A stretch of 64,000 bases of DNA from JANQPX01 sp039197065 (GCA_039197065.1 JBCCUL010000001.1:1-64000); one strand, 5' to 3'. Positions 8,008 to 16,612 are shown, counted from the first letter of the stretch. Translations and numbers: made by a program. The notes: a model not told the origin generated them from the letters alone.

Positions 8008-8730
8008 TCAGCCTCGAACGCCGAACACGGACTGTAGGCGCTTCGCAGCGGCGAGCAAGGGCTGGCGCAAACGATCCGCGTCGAAGCGTGTTTGAGGTCC
8101 GACCAGCGAGAGTGAGGCCAAGCATCGCCCACCGTCGTCGAGCACAGGTGCTGCGATCACCGCAATTCCGGGAAGGGTCGCACCACCGCCGCCGAGCGCA
8201 TAGCCTTCCGCTCGGATGGCCTCTCCTTCCTCGTCTAAGAGCGCGGTCTGAGCCTGGGAACGCAATCGTCCGACCAGGCCGTCTCCACCGAAGGCGAGCC
8301 ACACCTTGCCTGATGCGCTGTCTTCGAACGATAGCTCAGCACCGACCCGCAGATCCGCTCGCAGCACACCCTTCGCCTCGACGCGCTGTGCGATCATGAG
8401 GCGTCCATTTTCCAACGCAACCAGAGAGCTGGTTTCGCCGGTTTCATCCGTCAGCGACTGCAAAACTGGGAGCGCTCTGTCGTCGAAACCTGCCTGTTCC
8501 AGGGCTGCATGGGCGATTCGGCAGGCAGTGAGCGACAGACGATAGGTGTCATCCGAATGGCGCTCGAGCCAGCCGGCCGTCACCAAGGTAAGGAGACGCT
8601 GATAGGTGGTCGCCCGGCTCTGACCCGAGAGTCTGGCCGCATCCGCCAGTCGAAGCGGCGAACCCTCCGCTGCGATCAGATCAAGCAGGTCGAGGCAGTT
8701 GATGGCTGTTGTCAGCGGCCGCACAGGCAC
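8008..8730 (-). CDS. IclR-family transcriptional regulator
   Basis: 240 aa from a GTG at 8730 that has AGGGAG six bases upstream; the longer frame upstream would run through an AT-rich promoter and is rejected. N-terminal winged HTH (LTTAINCLDLLDLIAAEG, then ADAARLSGQSRATTYQRLLTL in pieces; residues about 4-65) and a C-terminal GAF-like effector domain (about 75-238) with the GYALGGGG-ATLPGIAVIAAPV core. It is divergent from the PRISE-type reductase gene, with 106 nt between starts that hold an inverted repeat, so it most likely controls the reductase/monooxygenase pair and itself. Confidence 0.85.
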   Translation of the reverse strand: MPVRPLTTAINCLDLLDLIAAEGSPLRLADAARLSGQSRATTYQRLLTLVTAGWLERHSDDTYRLSLTACRIAHAALEQAGFDDRALPVLQSLTDETGETSSLVALENGRLMIAQRVEAKGVLRADLRVGAELSFEDSASGKVWLAFGGDGLVGRLRSQAQTALLDEEGEAIRAEGYALGGGGATLPGIAVIAAPVLDDGGRCLASLSLVGPQTRFDADRLRQPLLAAAKRLQSVFGVRG

Positions 8731-8746
8731 CAGAATCTCCCTGAGA

Positions 8747-8785
8747 TGTATTCTATATAAATATATTGATTGAAATAAGAATACA
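8747..8785. promoter_or_regulatory. Inverted repeat in IclR/reductase divergent promoter
   Basis: TGTATTCT at 8747-8754 and its exact inverse AGAATACA at 8778-8785 flank a very AT-rich core containing TATATAAATATATT. The island is far below the surrounding GC content and lies between two divergent starts. It is a good candidate for the IclR operator overlapping both promoters. Confidence 0.55.
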
Positions 8786-8836
8786 ACTACTCTTGTCATA
8801 GGGCGAAAGGCACTGAGTCCTCGGACAGGAAGCGGA

Positions 8837-9901
8837 ATGAAACAGAAAAACACCGCCCTCGTCGTCGTCGGCGCTACGGGCGTTGTTGGGCGCAATCTGC
8901 TGAAGCATCTGCTGTTGCAGGAAGGCTGGGACGTTATCGCTGTCTCAAGGCGGACACCGGACGTGCCAGGCGACTATCGCCATATCAGTGTCGACCTGCT
9001 CGACCCGGATGATTGCAAGGCCAAGCTCTCGAACGAGCAGGGCATCACCCATGTTTTCTTTTCGGCCTATGTCGAGAAGGAAAACTGGGCGGCGACGGTG
9101 GCGCCGAACGTCGCCATGCTGGTCAATCTCATGGACGCCATCGAGCCATCGAACCCAGGCCTCCAGCATGTCAATCTGATGCATGGCACCAAGTGGTACG
9201 GAAACCATCTTGGCCCGTTCAAGACGCCTGCATCCGAAGATGATCCACGGCATATGCCGCCGAATTTTTATTACGATCAGCAGGACTTCATCGCTGCCCG
9301 TCAAGAGGGGAAGGCCTGGACCTGGTCGGCGGCGCGGCCCCACGGGATTTGCGGCTTCGCCACCGGCAATCCCATGAACCTGGTGATGGTCCTCGCCGTT
9401 TACGCAACGGTCTCCAAGGCTTTGGGCCTGTCGCTTCGTCATCCCGGTTCCCGGCAGAACGCCGCCGCCTTGTACCAGGTGACCGATACCGAACATCTCG
9501 CCAAAGCCGTGCTTTGGATGTCGACGACAAAGGAAGCGGCCAACGAGCCCTTCAACATTACCAATGGTGACATCTTCCGCTGGGAGAGTCTGTGGCCCGC
9601 GTTCGCCGACTATTTCGACATGGACCTCGCTGAGCCGCAGCGCATCGACCTGCCGCTCATGATGGCGGATAAGGCGGCGCTTTGGACAAGGCTGGTCGAC
9701 GAGCATGGGTTGCTGCCGATCCCCTTTGATAGGCTGGTCGGATGGAACTATGGGAGTTTCGTCTTCACGCCGGAATTCGACATCATCTCATCGATGACCA
9801 AGGCTCGCCAATTTGGCTTTCATGACGTTGTCTGCTCAAAGGCGATGTTTCTTCATCTATTCGATCAACTCCGCGCTGAACGGGTGATACCAACCTTGTA
9901 A
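8837..9901 (+). CDS. PRISE-type short-chain reductase (progesterone 5beta-reductase/iridoid synthase-like)
   Basis: 354 aa. NADPH-binding motif GATGVVG at residues 12-18, typical of extended SDRs. The catalytic part is not the usual YxxxK: there is GTKWYG (Lys119) and NFYYDQQDF (Tyr145/146), which closely resemble the Lys and NFYY motifs of plant progesterone 5beta-reductase and iridoid synthase. These enzymes reduce the C=C of enones (1,4-reduction). It starts with ATG after a purine-rich site and is followed 25 nt later by a flavin monooxygenase, so the pair likely works on one cyclic enone/ketone substrate under IclR control. The substrate is unknown. Confidence 0.8.
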   Translation: MKQKNTALVVVGATGVVGRNLLKHLLLQEGWDVIAVSRRTPDVPGDYRHISVDLLDPDDCKAKLSNEQGITHVFFSAYVEKENWAATVAPNVAMLVNLMDAIEPSNPGLQHVNLMHGTKWYGNHLGPFKTPASEDDPRHMPPNFYYDQQDFIAARQEGKAWTWSAARPHGICGFATGNPMNLVMVLAVYATVSKALGLSLRHPGSRQNAAALYQVTDTEHLAKAVLWMSTTKEAANEPFNITNGDIFRWESLWPAFADYFDMDLAEPQRIDLPLMMADKAALWTRLVDEHGLLPIPFDRLVGWNYGSFVFTPEFDIISSMTKARQFGFHDVVCSKAMFLHLFDQLRAERVIPTL

Positions 9902-9926
9902 GCACGCGACCTGAAGGATTGGGAAG

Positions 9927-11699
9927 ATGGATGCCGTTCTCGAAAATCCCGCCTGCTTCGCCGAGGACTGGCTGGGGCAGTTCCAGGTCGCGCTCTCGCA
10001 TCCATCGCCCGAGTATCTGGAAGACATGGTGCTTTCGGATGCTTATTGGCGTGACGCCCTGGCGCTGACTTGGGATCTCAAGACCTTTGAAGGCGGTTCG
10101 GCCGTCACTGATCACCTCCGGCGCAGCGCCAGGCAAGCAGGCCTGACGTCACTGCAGCTGGATCGATCGGCGCCTGCCCCGCAGCATGTCGAGCGTGTTG
10201 GACGCGCATGCGTCGAGGTGTTTTTCATGTTCGAGACGGCCTTGGGTCGGGGAAGGGGGATCGTTCGTCTCGTCTCCGAAGGCGATGCATACAAGGCCTG
10301 GACAGTGCTCACGGCACTGGAGGAACTGAAGGGCTTTGAGGAGATCATCGGCGCCAATCGCCCGATCGGCCAGTCCTACTCGCGGGATTTTCAAGGGCCG
10401 AATTGGCTTGATAAGCGGGTCGCATCAGAGGCCTATGACAACCGTGACCCGACCGTTCTCGTGGTCGGTGGCGGGCAAGCGGGCCTATCGATCGCAGCGC
10501 GCCTAACCCAGCTCGGGATCGACACCCTGATCGTCGACAAGCACGAACGCATCGGCGACAATTGGCGAAAGCGTTATCATGCACTGACCCTGCATAATCA
10601 GGTGCATGTCAATCATCTCCCCTACATGCCGTTTCCGCCGAACTGGCCCGTCTACATTCCCAAGGACAAGCTTGCCAACTGGTTCGCGTTCTACGCCGAA
10701 GCGATGGAGCTGAATTTCTGGACCGGACATGAGCTGGTCGGTGCGACCTATGACGAGGCGAGGCAGACTTGGTCGGCAAGCCTTCGCCGGGCCGACGGCA
10801 GCGTCCATCGGCTTCAACCGCGCCACATCGTGATGGCAACCGGCGTCAGTGGCGTGCCCAACTGGCCGGCGCTTCTCGGCCTTAGCGATTTCGGTGGCGA
10901 GGTTGTGCATTCCAGCCAGTATGGAGATGGCGAAGCCTGGTGTGGGAAGTCCGCCGTCGTTATCGGGACCGGCAACAGCGGCCATGATGTGGCGCAAGAT
11001 CTCGCATCCAGCGGTGCCGATGTGACGCTGGTTCAGCGAAGCTCGACGCTGATCGTCAGCATCGAGCCGAGTGCCCAGCTTCCCTATGTCCTCTATGACG
11101 GTAGCCGCTCGCTGGAGGACACCGACCTTATCGCGGTCTCCATGCCGATGCCACTGATGCGTGAGGCTCATATCGGCTATACGAAGAGATCGCGCGAGCT
11201 GGATGCCGATCTCCTCGGAAAGCTGGAAGCGATCGGCTTCAAATTGGATCCGCCGGAGGACCACGCCGGCTGGCAGTTCAAATATCTGACCCGTGGTGGC
11301 GGCTATTACTTTAATGTCGGCTGCTCGGACATGCTGATCGATGGTCAGATCAAGCTCCTACCGTTCGCGACCGTCGATAGCTTCGCCAAGTCCGGGCTTC
11401 GGCTAAAGGATGGCGATACCCTATCGGCGGACCTGATCGTTCTCGCAACCGGCTATAGGCCAAAGGAGGAGCTGGTCGAGACGCTGTTCGGCGCTGAGAT
11501 CAAGGAGCGCGTCGGGCCGATCTGGGGCTTCGGCGACGAGCTCGAGCTTCGCAACATGTACAAGCGGACCGGCCAGCCCGGCCTCTGGTTCATCGAGGGC
11601 AGCTTCGCCCAGTGCAGGATCAACTCGAAATTTTTGGGACTACAGATCAAGGCCTGCGAGGAAGGCCTGATCCCGCTTGAGAAGCCTCACCAAGGCTGA
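9927..11699 (+). CDS. Flavin-containing monooxygenase with N-terminal NTF2-like domain
   Basis: 590 aa. Residues 1-130 look like an NTF2/SnoaL-type domain; the FMO part starts at about 170. FAD Rossmann motif VVGGGQAGLS (about 178), NADPH motif VIGTGNSGHD (about 346), and between them the fingerprint FGGEVVHSSQY (FxGxxxHxxxY), which is the FMO rather than the strict Baeyer-Villiger (ending in W) version. ATGYRP near the C-terminus is the second family motif. It could oxygenate a heteroatom or insert oxygen next to a ketone. It lies 25 nt after the PRISE-type reductase and is probably co-transcribed with it. Confidence 0.85.
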   Translation: MDAVLENPACFAEDWLGQFQVALSHPSPEYLEDMVLSDAYWRDALALTWDLKTFEGGSAVTDHLRRSARQAGLTSLQLDRSAPAPQHVERVGRACVEVFFMFETALGRGRGIVRLVSEGDAYKAWTVLTALEELKGFEEIIGANRPIGQSYSRDFQGPNWLDKRVASEAYDNRDPTVLVVGGGQAGLSIAARLTQLGIDTLIVDKHERIGDNWRKRYHALTLHNQVHVNHLPYMPFPPNWPVYIPKDKLANWFAFYAEAMELNFWTGHELVGATYDEARQTWSASLRRADGSVHRLQPRHIVMATGVSGVPNWPALLGLSDFGGEVVHSSQYGDGEAWCGKSAVVIGTGNSGHDVAQDLASSGADVTLVQRSSTLIVSIEPSAQLPYVLYDGSRSLEDTDLIAVSMPMPLMREAHIGYTKRSRELDADLLGKLEAIGFKLDPPEDHAGWQFKYLTRGGGYYFNVGCSDMLIDGQIKLLPFATVDSFAKSGLRLKDGDTLSADLIVLATGYRPKEELVETLFGAEIKERVGPIWGFGDELELRNMYKRTGQPGLWFIEGSFAQCRINSKFLGLQIKACEEGLIPLEKPHQG

Positions 11700-11704
11700 G
11701 CGCT

Positions 11705-12028
11705 TCAGCTCTCCGGGGTGCATTCGTCGATACAATGAACGACCTCGCGGCTTCGCGGAACCCGCTCCTGCCAGACGCGATCGAACTCGGCCACCAGACC
11801 CTTGAGCGCCTCGGAGTCGAGAATGGTCGTCGCCGATGACGGGTCGGAAAATTCGTAGAACGCGACGTGGACGCCTGGATCGACCGTGCTCCAGCCGCGC
11901 CATGCCCGATCGGCGCCAAATGCCACCACGGCATCCCGAAGATGCTCATCGCGGTACCAGATATCAAAAGCCTCCCGATCGGCCTCCGGCACGACAGCGC
12001 GAACACTAAGGATAGCTTTGCTCAACAT
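11705..12028 (-). CDS. Small dimeric alpha/beta-barrel protein (EthD/ABM-like)
   Basis: 107 aa from ATG 12028. Strand KAILSVRAVVP, helix with FDIWYRDEHLRDAV, then RAWRGWSTVD and HVAFYEFSD form one ferredoxin-like repeat. The IWY..EHL helix is shared with the split barrel protein at 7343. Such proteins act as small monooxygenases, isomerases or dehalogenase accessories; no catalytic residue can be named here. It is convergent with the monooxygenase (5 nt between stops). Both barrel proteins flanking this cluster suggest a shared chemistry. Confidence 0.65.
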   Translation of the reverse strand: MLSKAILSVRAVVPEADREAFDIWYRDEHLRDAVVAFGADRAWRGWSTVDPGVHVAFYEFSDPSSATTILDSEALKGLVAEFDRVWQERVPRSREVVHCIDECTPES

Positions 12029-12169
12029 AAGCCCAATCCCCTGCTTGAGCGGCTGAAGAAAGGGAAGCTCCTGCTCCCATCCCCACAGAATGACGACGAT
12101 CCAAGCCGAAGACAAACCCCGGACGAGGCAGCCGGCAACCAAGCATCGCAGCTGATATGATCGGCTTTG

Positions 12170-13294
12170 CTAAGGCATCACGAGGTCGAAGTCGGCCTGC
12201 CCAAAATCATGCCCATTGATCCTGAGCGACAGCACCTGCCTTCCCGGGTAATAGCGGCGTGTCGTAATGGGCTTGATCGCGTGATGCCGCCTGAGTTCGC
12301 GGCGTTCCTTCGGCTGAAGCGTGATCGTTGTCCATTTGAACACCTTCGGCGCAAGCGATCCGTTCGCCTTTCTGAACTGGACAACATAGTCCAGGACCAG
12401 CCTTTGCTCGTCGCTACTCTCCGACTGCAGGATCACCTCAAAGTCGACCCCGTTTCCAAACGCGACGTCCGGTTGGGTAATCCGAAGCTCAGGTTGTCGA
12501 ATGTTGGGCGGCTTCAGACCAAAAGCGGCGAGTGTCGGTGCATGGCCTTGCTTGATGAGACTCCGGCAAGCATGGCGAATCAATTTGACACGCTCTGGAG
12601 AGGCGCCACTCATCCAGTCATGAGCGAGCGCAGCGACGAGGTCGGCGTGGTCCTTGGCGATGTCATTCAGATGATTGGCGACGGAACGGCGCACATAATC
12701 AGAAGCATCATCGCGTAGGGCGTGAAGGAGCGGCAGGGTCGGTCTCGGATCCCGGATCAGCGCGTTCAGGCGCATGCCCCAGGGAAGACGCGGGCGTGTG
12801 CCCTCAGAAACCAGCCGTCGGACATGCTCATTCGCATCAGCGGCCCATGTCGCCATAATCTCGATGGCGCGCTGCTGGTCGTGGACGAGAAAGGGCCGGA
12901 CGTCGAATTCGGCTGTGCCCCGCTTGGTCATCTCACGCAGGAGTTCGAGTGAAGCATCGAAATCGCTAAGACCGTGCTTGCCGACCACTTGGGTCAAGGG
13001 CCAAACGCCCCATCCGCAAAGGCCGTCCTCCGTGCTTGGTTGATTTGCCCTGGTCTCGTCGTCGGGATGCAGCATCGCCCTCATGACACGATGGCGCGCA
13101 CGCGCATCGCGCGGCAAAACTCCGTGAATGGCGTCGGCAACATGGCGGACACGCTGTTTCAGTTCGAGCGACGGCAGCTGTTCGAGGAGTGGAGCGATGA
13201 AGCGAGCCTCATCAAACGCCTGTAGCTGCCTGCCGAGCTGGAGTGCAATCAGGCTAACCAGTTCCGGCGATATGGCGTTCTTGAACGGCTCCAT
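12170..13294 (-). CDS. DNA alkylation repair protein (AlkD-like HEAT repeat)
   Basis: 374 aa from ATG 13294 with AAGGA upstream; a longer frame adds 42 residues without family character. The body is a chain of HEAT-like helical repeats, clearest at DASDYVRRSVANHLNDIAKD (about 200-220) preceded by EHVRRLVSEGTRPRLPWG, which is diagnostic of AlkD-type glycosylases that remove bulky or cationic alkyl bases. The last 100 residues are beta-rich (FEVILQSES, VLDYVVQFRK), an extension seen in the longer branch of this family. A monocistronic gene at the edge of the repeat-rich accessory stretch. Confidence 0.8.
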   Translation of the reverse strand: MEPFKNAISPELVSLIALQLGRQLQAFDEARFIAPLLEQLPSLELKQRVRHVADAIHGVLPRDARARHRVMRAMLHPDDETRANQPSTEDGLCGWGVWPLTQVVGKHGLSDFDASLELLREMTKRGTAEFDVRPFLVHDQQRAIEIMATWAADANEHVRRLVSEGTRPRLPWGMRLNALIRDPRPTLPLLHALRDDASDYVRRSVANHLNDIAKDHADLVAALAHDWMSGASPERVKLIRHACRSLIKQGHAPTLAAFGLKPPNIRQPELRITQPDVAFGNGVDFEVILQSESSDEQRLVLDYVVQFRKANGSLAPKVFKWTTITLQPKERRELRRHHAIKPITTRRYYPGRQVLSLRINGHDFGQADFDLVMP

Positions 13295-13461
13295 ATGTGG
13301 TCGGTCCTTTGAGAGGGAGGCAAGGAGAGGGCAGCGCTCGATCCCTTCATCCAAGCGCTCTGGATCAGAGTCCATGACCGCGAAGTACCGGCCAGCTGCA
13401 TCTGACTTAAGAGTTTGCACCGAGTCGCAATCTGCCAGGGTTGCGCGGATACTGGAATGGT

Positions 13462-13616
13462 TACTGTTTACGATACAGTAGGTTTCCTCCCCTAACCGAT
13501 TGAAGTTCTTGCAGGTTCTCCACCCACCCCCTCCTGACCCCGCACCCTCAACGTGGAGGTTACGGGGTCAGGAGGGGGGGTGGAGAGTGAGATAAAAGGT
13601 GGTCAGGGGAGGAAAC
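13462..13616. repeat. Nested inverted repeats upstream of the AlkD-like gene
   Basis: Three palindromes lie together. TACTGT/ACAGTA arms at 13462-13480. An outer perfect 12-bp pair, GTTTCCTCCCCT (13482-13493) and AGGGGAGGAAAC (13605-13616). An inner pair of 24-26 nt arms (13517-13542 and 13563-13586), C-rich against G-rich with CTCCTGACCCCG at its core, differing by a 2-nt bulge. The whole could fold as one long cruciform or hairpin. Not a terminator for any visible gene, since nothing is transcribed into it; more like a mobile or regulatory element. Confidence 0.65.
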
Positions 13617-14458
13617 AAAAGAAGGAAGTGTTAAAGACAGAAACCTGATGATGTGAAAAATGGAATGAAAGATAATAACAAGAAAATAATGTGGAATAGA
13701 AATAGAGAGGCTGAATTTGGAGCAAGAGAGAACGCTGAGGGAGCGTTAGGTGGTCGGGCTTGGAAGGAAGCGAAGTTGCAAGATGGGTTGTTGGTATGGC
13801 GTTCGATGAGTTCGATTGCGATGTGTGTCCATGGATCAATGGCAGGTCGCTGGAGTGATCAATGATCGGTCGAACGATTGCAGATTAAGCAAACAGAAAG
13901 AAGGCCGGCAAAACCGCCGGAGGCGCTTTTGGAGAGAGCCATCGAGGGCTGATTATCGTCGACGTCGATAATCGAACCGCTCTGAAATTCGGATAATCGG
14001 CATGAACCGACTTCAAAAAACTAAACACGTTTCGCTGCGAAAAAAACCAAAGCCCCGGTGCGTCAAGAGCAGGCCCTTCGGGCGCTGATGGCGGTCTCCC
14101 CATCTTCGCTTGGCTGCAGTCCTGGAACCCTCCGCCATCATCAATCTTGACCCAGCGCTGTCCGCTCGCCGGCACGGTGCCTCGTCTCGGTTGCTTGTGT
14201 GCAACCGAGTTCTCCAAGGAAGGAAGAAGGCATCATGACACAAATTCTCCATGGAGATCCGCCGCAAAGTTCAAGCCCTCACGAACCACCGAGCGTATAG
14301 CAGCGGCTTGATCCAGCGGATTGGATGACAGGTTGCGGGCAGCGGTGATCGCGGGCGCAACTAAGCCAGCCAGGTTACGCAACCTAATAATTCTCCGTCG
14401 AAGGGCAGGATTTCGCCCGCTCAAGGCTCTTAGGTATAGGCAAATGGAGGAGGCAAAA
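13617..14458. other. Gene-poor, partly purine-rich stretch
   Basis: About 13617-13760 is strongly A/G-rich on the plus strand and much lower in GC than the flanks, with no convincing gene. A perfect palindrome with GATTATCG/CGATAATC arms and a 7-nt centre lies at 13951-13973. Short frames on both strands (up to about 110 codons) have no recognisable motif. The stretch ends at the small gene before the serine recombinase and probably belongs to the same element. Confidence 0.45.
13951..13973. repeat. Perfect 23-bp palindrome
   Basis: Arms GATTATCG (13951-13958) and CGATAATC (13966-13973) around TCGACGT. It has the symmetry of a dimeric regulator or recombinase site. It lies about 860 nt before the serine recombinase relic, so it could be an operator or crossover site of that element, but no partner copy is seen in the window. 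Confidence 0.45.
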
Positions 14459-14749
14459 ATGGCGGACACGGCGCATAGCGAGACAACAAACCAACCGAAT
14501 AGCACCACAAAGAATGGCCTTCCGGCCTTGTCCATCGATTGGGAGCTATATGGTCGATATCTCGACGACTCGGATCTTTCCGAAGCCGACAAGCGGGCCT
14601 GTATTGAGGCGCTTTGGTCTATTATGGTCAGCTTCGTCGATATGGGATTCCATCTCGCCCCTGTGCCTGATATCTGCGAAAGAATCCTGTTGACGAATAA
14701 CGCCGACAGCAAGTCTGCCGCCGAGCCAGTATCTAGCCGACGGCCATAG
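14459..14749 (+). CDS. Small recombinase-associated protein of unknown function
   Basis: 96 aa from ATG 14459, preceded by GGAGGAGG. After a polar N-terminus the conserved-looking core is LSIDWELYGRYLDDSDLS, then a helix with ADKRACIEALWSIMVSFVDMG and PVPDIC. Small proteins like this often sit just before large serine recombinase genes in alphaproteobacterial elements, and the same holds here (62 nt before the recombinase start). No catalytic motif is visible. A helical acidic helper or excision-related factor is possible. Confidence 0.6.
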   Translation: MADTAHSETTNQPNSTTKNGLPALSIDWELYGRYLDDSDLSEADKRACIEALWSIMVSFVDMGFHLAPVPDICERILLTNNADSKSAAEPVSSRRP

Positions 14750-14811
14750 TTCAAAATCATAAAAGAAACACCGACGGATTTGCACTTCCGTGAACCGGGA
14801 AGGAGCTGCTT

Positions 14812-16316
14812 TTGGTCGATCGTGACATCACACCACGGCCCAAAGCCGTCATCTATGCACGCGTGTCCAGTGCCAAGCAGACCACACGCGGTGATGGCCG
14901 GAGCTCGCAGGAAATACGCTGTCGCGAATATGCGCGCTACAAGGGCTACGAGGTGATCAAGACGTTTTCGACGATATGAGCGGCTCGCTGGTCAGCCGCC
15001 CTAGCATGCAGGCGATGCTCAGCTTTCTACGTCAGCGCAGGAAGTTGGGCACGGTGGTCATCATCGATGACATCAGCCGTCTAGCACGAGGCATTGAAGC
15101 CCATCTGCAGCTGCGCACGGCCCTGATTGAAGCCGGCGGCAAGTTTGAAAGCCCTTCCATCGAATTTGGCGACGACTCCGATTCAATCCTCGTTGAAAAC
15201 CTGCTCGCCAGCGTCTCGCAACACCAGCGCCAGAAAAACGGCGAGCAGACCGTCAATCGTATGCGTGCCCGCGCGCTCAATGGCTATTGGGTTTTTCAGG
15301 CACCGGTTGGCTATGAGTATGCGCATCAGCGCAGTCACGGCAAAATCCTGGTTCGCAAGGAGCCCATCGCCACCATCCTGCAGGAAGCCCTTGAGGGCTA
15401 TGCGGTCGGACTGCTGGAGACGCAAGTCGAGGTGAAACGCATCCTCGAAAGCTTTCCCGAATTCCCGAAAGATACGAGGACAGGGCTGATCCATAATCAA
15501 CGCATCTATGACATTCTGACCCGCCCAAACTATGCCGGTTATCTTGAGGTGCCGAATTGGAATGTCAGCCTGCGCAAAGGCCAGCATGAAGGGCTGATCA
15601 GTTTCGAAACCTTTCAGAAAATCCAGAACCGTCTGAGCACAGGTGCCAAGGCGCCGGCGCGAAAGGACATCAGCGCTGATTTTCCGTTGCGCGGGTTTGT
15701 CCTCTGCGATGATTGCTGCAAGCCTCTCACGGCTTGCTGGTCAAAAAGCAAGACTGGCAAGAAGCATCCCTATTATCTCTGCCACACGAAAACCTGCGCC
15801 AGTTATCGGAAGTCGATCCGCCGCGATGTGCTTGAAGGCGAATTCAGCGACATGCTTCATGCCCTCCAACCGACATCGAAGCTTTACCACCTTGCCCGCA
15901 CGATGTTCAAAGACGCCTGGACGCAGCGTCAGACACAGGCCGACGTCTTAAGAGCAAATCCGGAAAAGCAGACGGCCAAAATCGACGAACAGATCGAGTG
16001 CTTGCTGGACCGGATCGTCGACGCCTCCAACACATCAGTGATTGCCGCCTATGAGGCTCGGATCGGCAAGCTGGAACAGGAGAAGCTGGTTATTACCGAA
16101 AAGCTGGACAATTACGCCTCGCCCCGTCACAGCTTCGAGGAATTGTTCGAACTCGCTTTTGATTTTCTGCGAATCCCTTGGAAACTCTGGGATTCTGGCC
16201 AGCTAACCCTCAAGCGCACGGTGCTCAGACTGGCCTTTTGCGAGCGCATCGCCTATTGCCGAAAAGAAGGACTTCGAACCCCGAAAATGGCGTTACCATT
16301 CAAGCTGTTAGCGTGA
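14812..16316 (+). pseudogene. Large serine recombinase, frameshifted
   Basis: The 5' part (TTG 14812, GGAAGGAG upstream) encodes KAVIYARVSSAKQ with the catalytic serine, but stops at 14977-14979. The rest, in the next frame from ATG 14976, carries the remaining resolvase domain (IIDDISRLARG), a recombinase domain (NRMRARALNGYWVFQAPVGY), a zinc ribbon (CDDCCKP...CHTKTC) and a C-terminal coiled coil. The break follows GTTTT at about 14964-14968, consistent with loss of one base. Stop and start overlap as ATGA, so two polypeptides might be made, yet the catalytic fold is cut in half. Best read as an inactivated integrase; a base-calling error is the alternative. Confidence 0.8.
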
Positions 16317-16339
16317 TTAGAGATGGGTAAATCTGGAGA

Positions 16340-16383
16340 TGGCGCGCCCGGGAGGATTCGAACCCCCAACCTCCTGATCCGTA
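16340..16383 (-). other. 3' fragment of tRNA-Arg(ACG), candidate attachment-site scar
   Basis: On the minus strand 44 nt match the end of a tRNA: part of the anticodon loop with ACG, the 3' anticodon strand TCAGG, T-arm GGGGG-TTCGAAT-CCTCC, acceptor strand CGGGCGC, discriminator G and encoded CCA. The 5' half (acceptor strand GCGCCCG, D-arm) is absent. A tRNA 3' end starting in the anticodon loop is the classic core left at one end of an integrated element. It lies 23 nt after the serine recombinase relic. The intact tRNA-Arg is not in this window. Confidence 0.7.
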
Positions 16384-16458
16384 ATCGGATCCTCTAACTT
16401 CATTCCGACTGACCCGACAGCTTCCGGACGAGGAGAGGGAACCACCCAACAATCGATG

Positions 16459-16500
16459 CTGTTGCCCATGTGTTGCCCAATTCAGACTTTTGGGCAACAG
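16459..16500. repeat. 10-bp inverted repeat beside the tRNA fragment
   Basis: CTGTTGCCCA (16459-16468) and TGGGCAACAG (16491-16500) are exact inverses, and a further TTGCCCA lies between them. The position, between the tRNA-Arg scar and tRNA-Pro, suggests integrase arm-type sites or the tail of a lost integrase gene. Confidence 0.4.
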
Positions 16501-16535
16501 ATTCTCAAATCATCTCGCTAACTTATTGATTTAAT

Positions 16536-16612
16536 TGGTCGGAGCGGCAGGATTCGAACCTGCGACCCCCAGTCCCCCAGACTGATGCGCTACCAGGCTG
16601 CGCTACGCTCCG
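16536..16612 (-). tRNA. tRNA-Pro(GGG)
   Basis: 77 nt with encoded CCA. Acceptor CGGAGCG/CGCTCCG, discriminator A, D-arm AGCGCAGCCTGGTAGCGC, anticodon stem TCAGT/ACTGG around loop CTGGGGG (anticodon GGG), T-loop TTCGAAT. All arms pair. It decodes CCC/CCU proline codons. Lies just downstream of the merR-like gene and on the same strand. Confidence 0.93.

Noticed and set aside
13653..13865. Plus-strand 70-codon frame in the purine-rich tract
   Set aside because: Its Lys/Glu/Arg/Asn-rich sequence is what any A/G-rich DNA would encode; no ribosome site.
14233..14760. 175-codon minus-strand frame opposite the small recombinase-associated gene
   Set aside because: The plus-strand gene has a strong ribosome site and conserved-looking core; the minus frame has a single hydrophobic segment and no motif.
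16340..16416. A complete tRNA-Arg
   Set aside because: Only the 3' part matches; no D-arm and no 5' acceptor strand (GCGCCCG) upstream on the minus strand.
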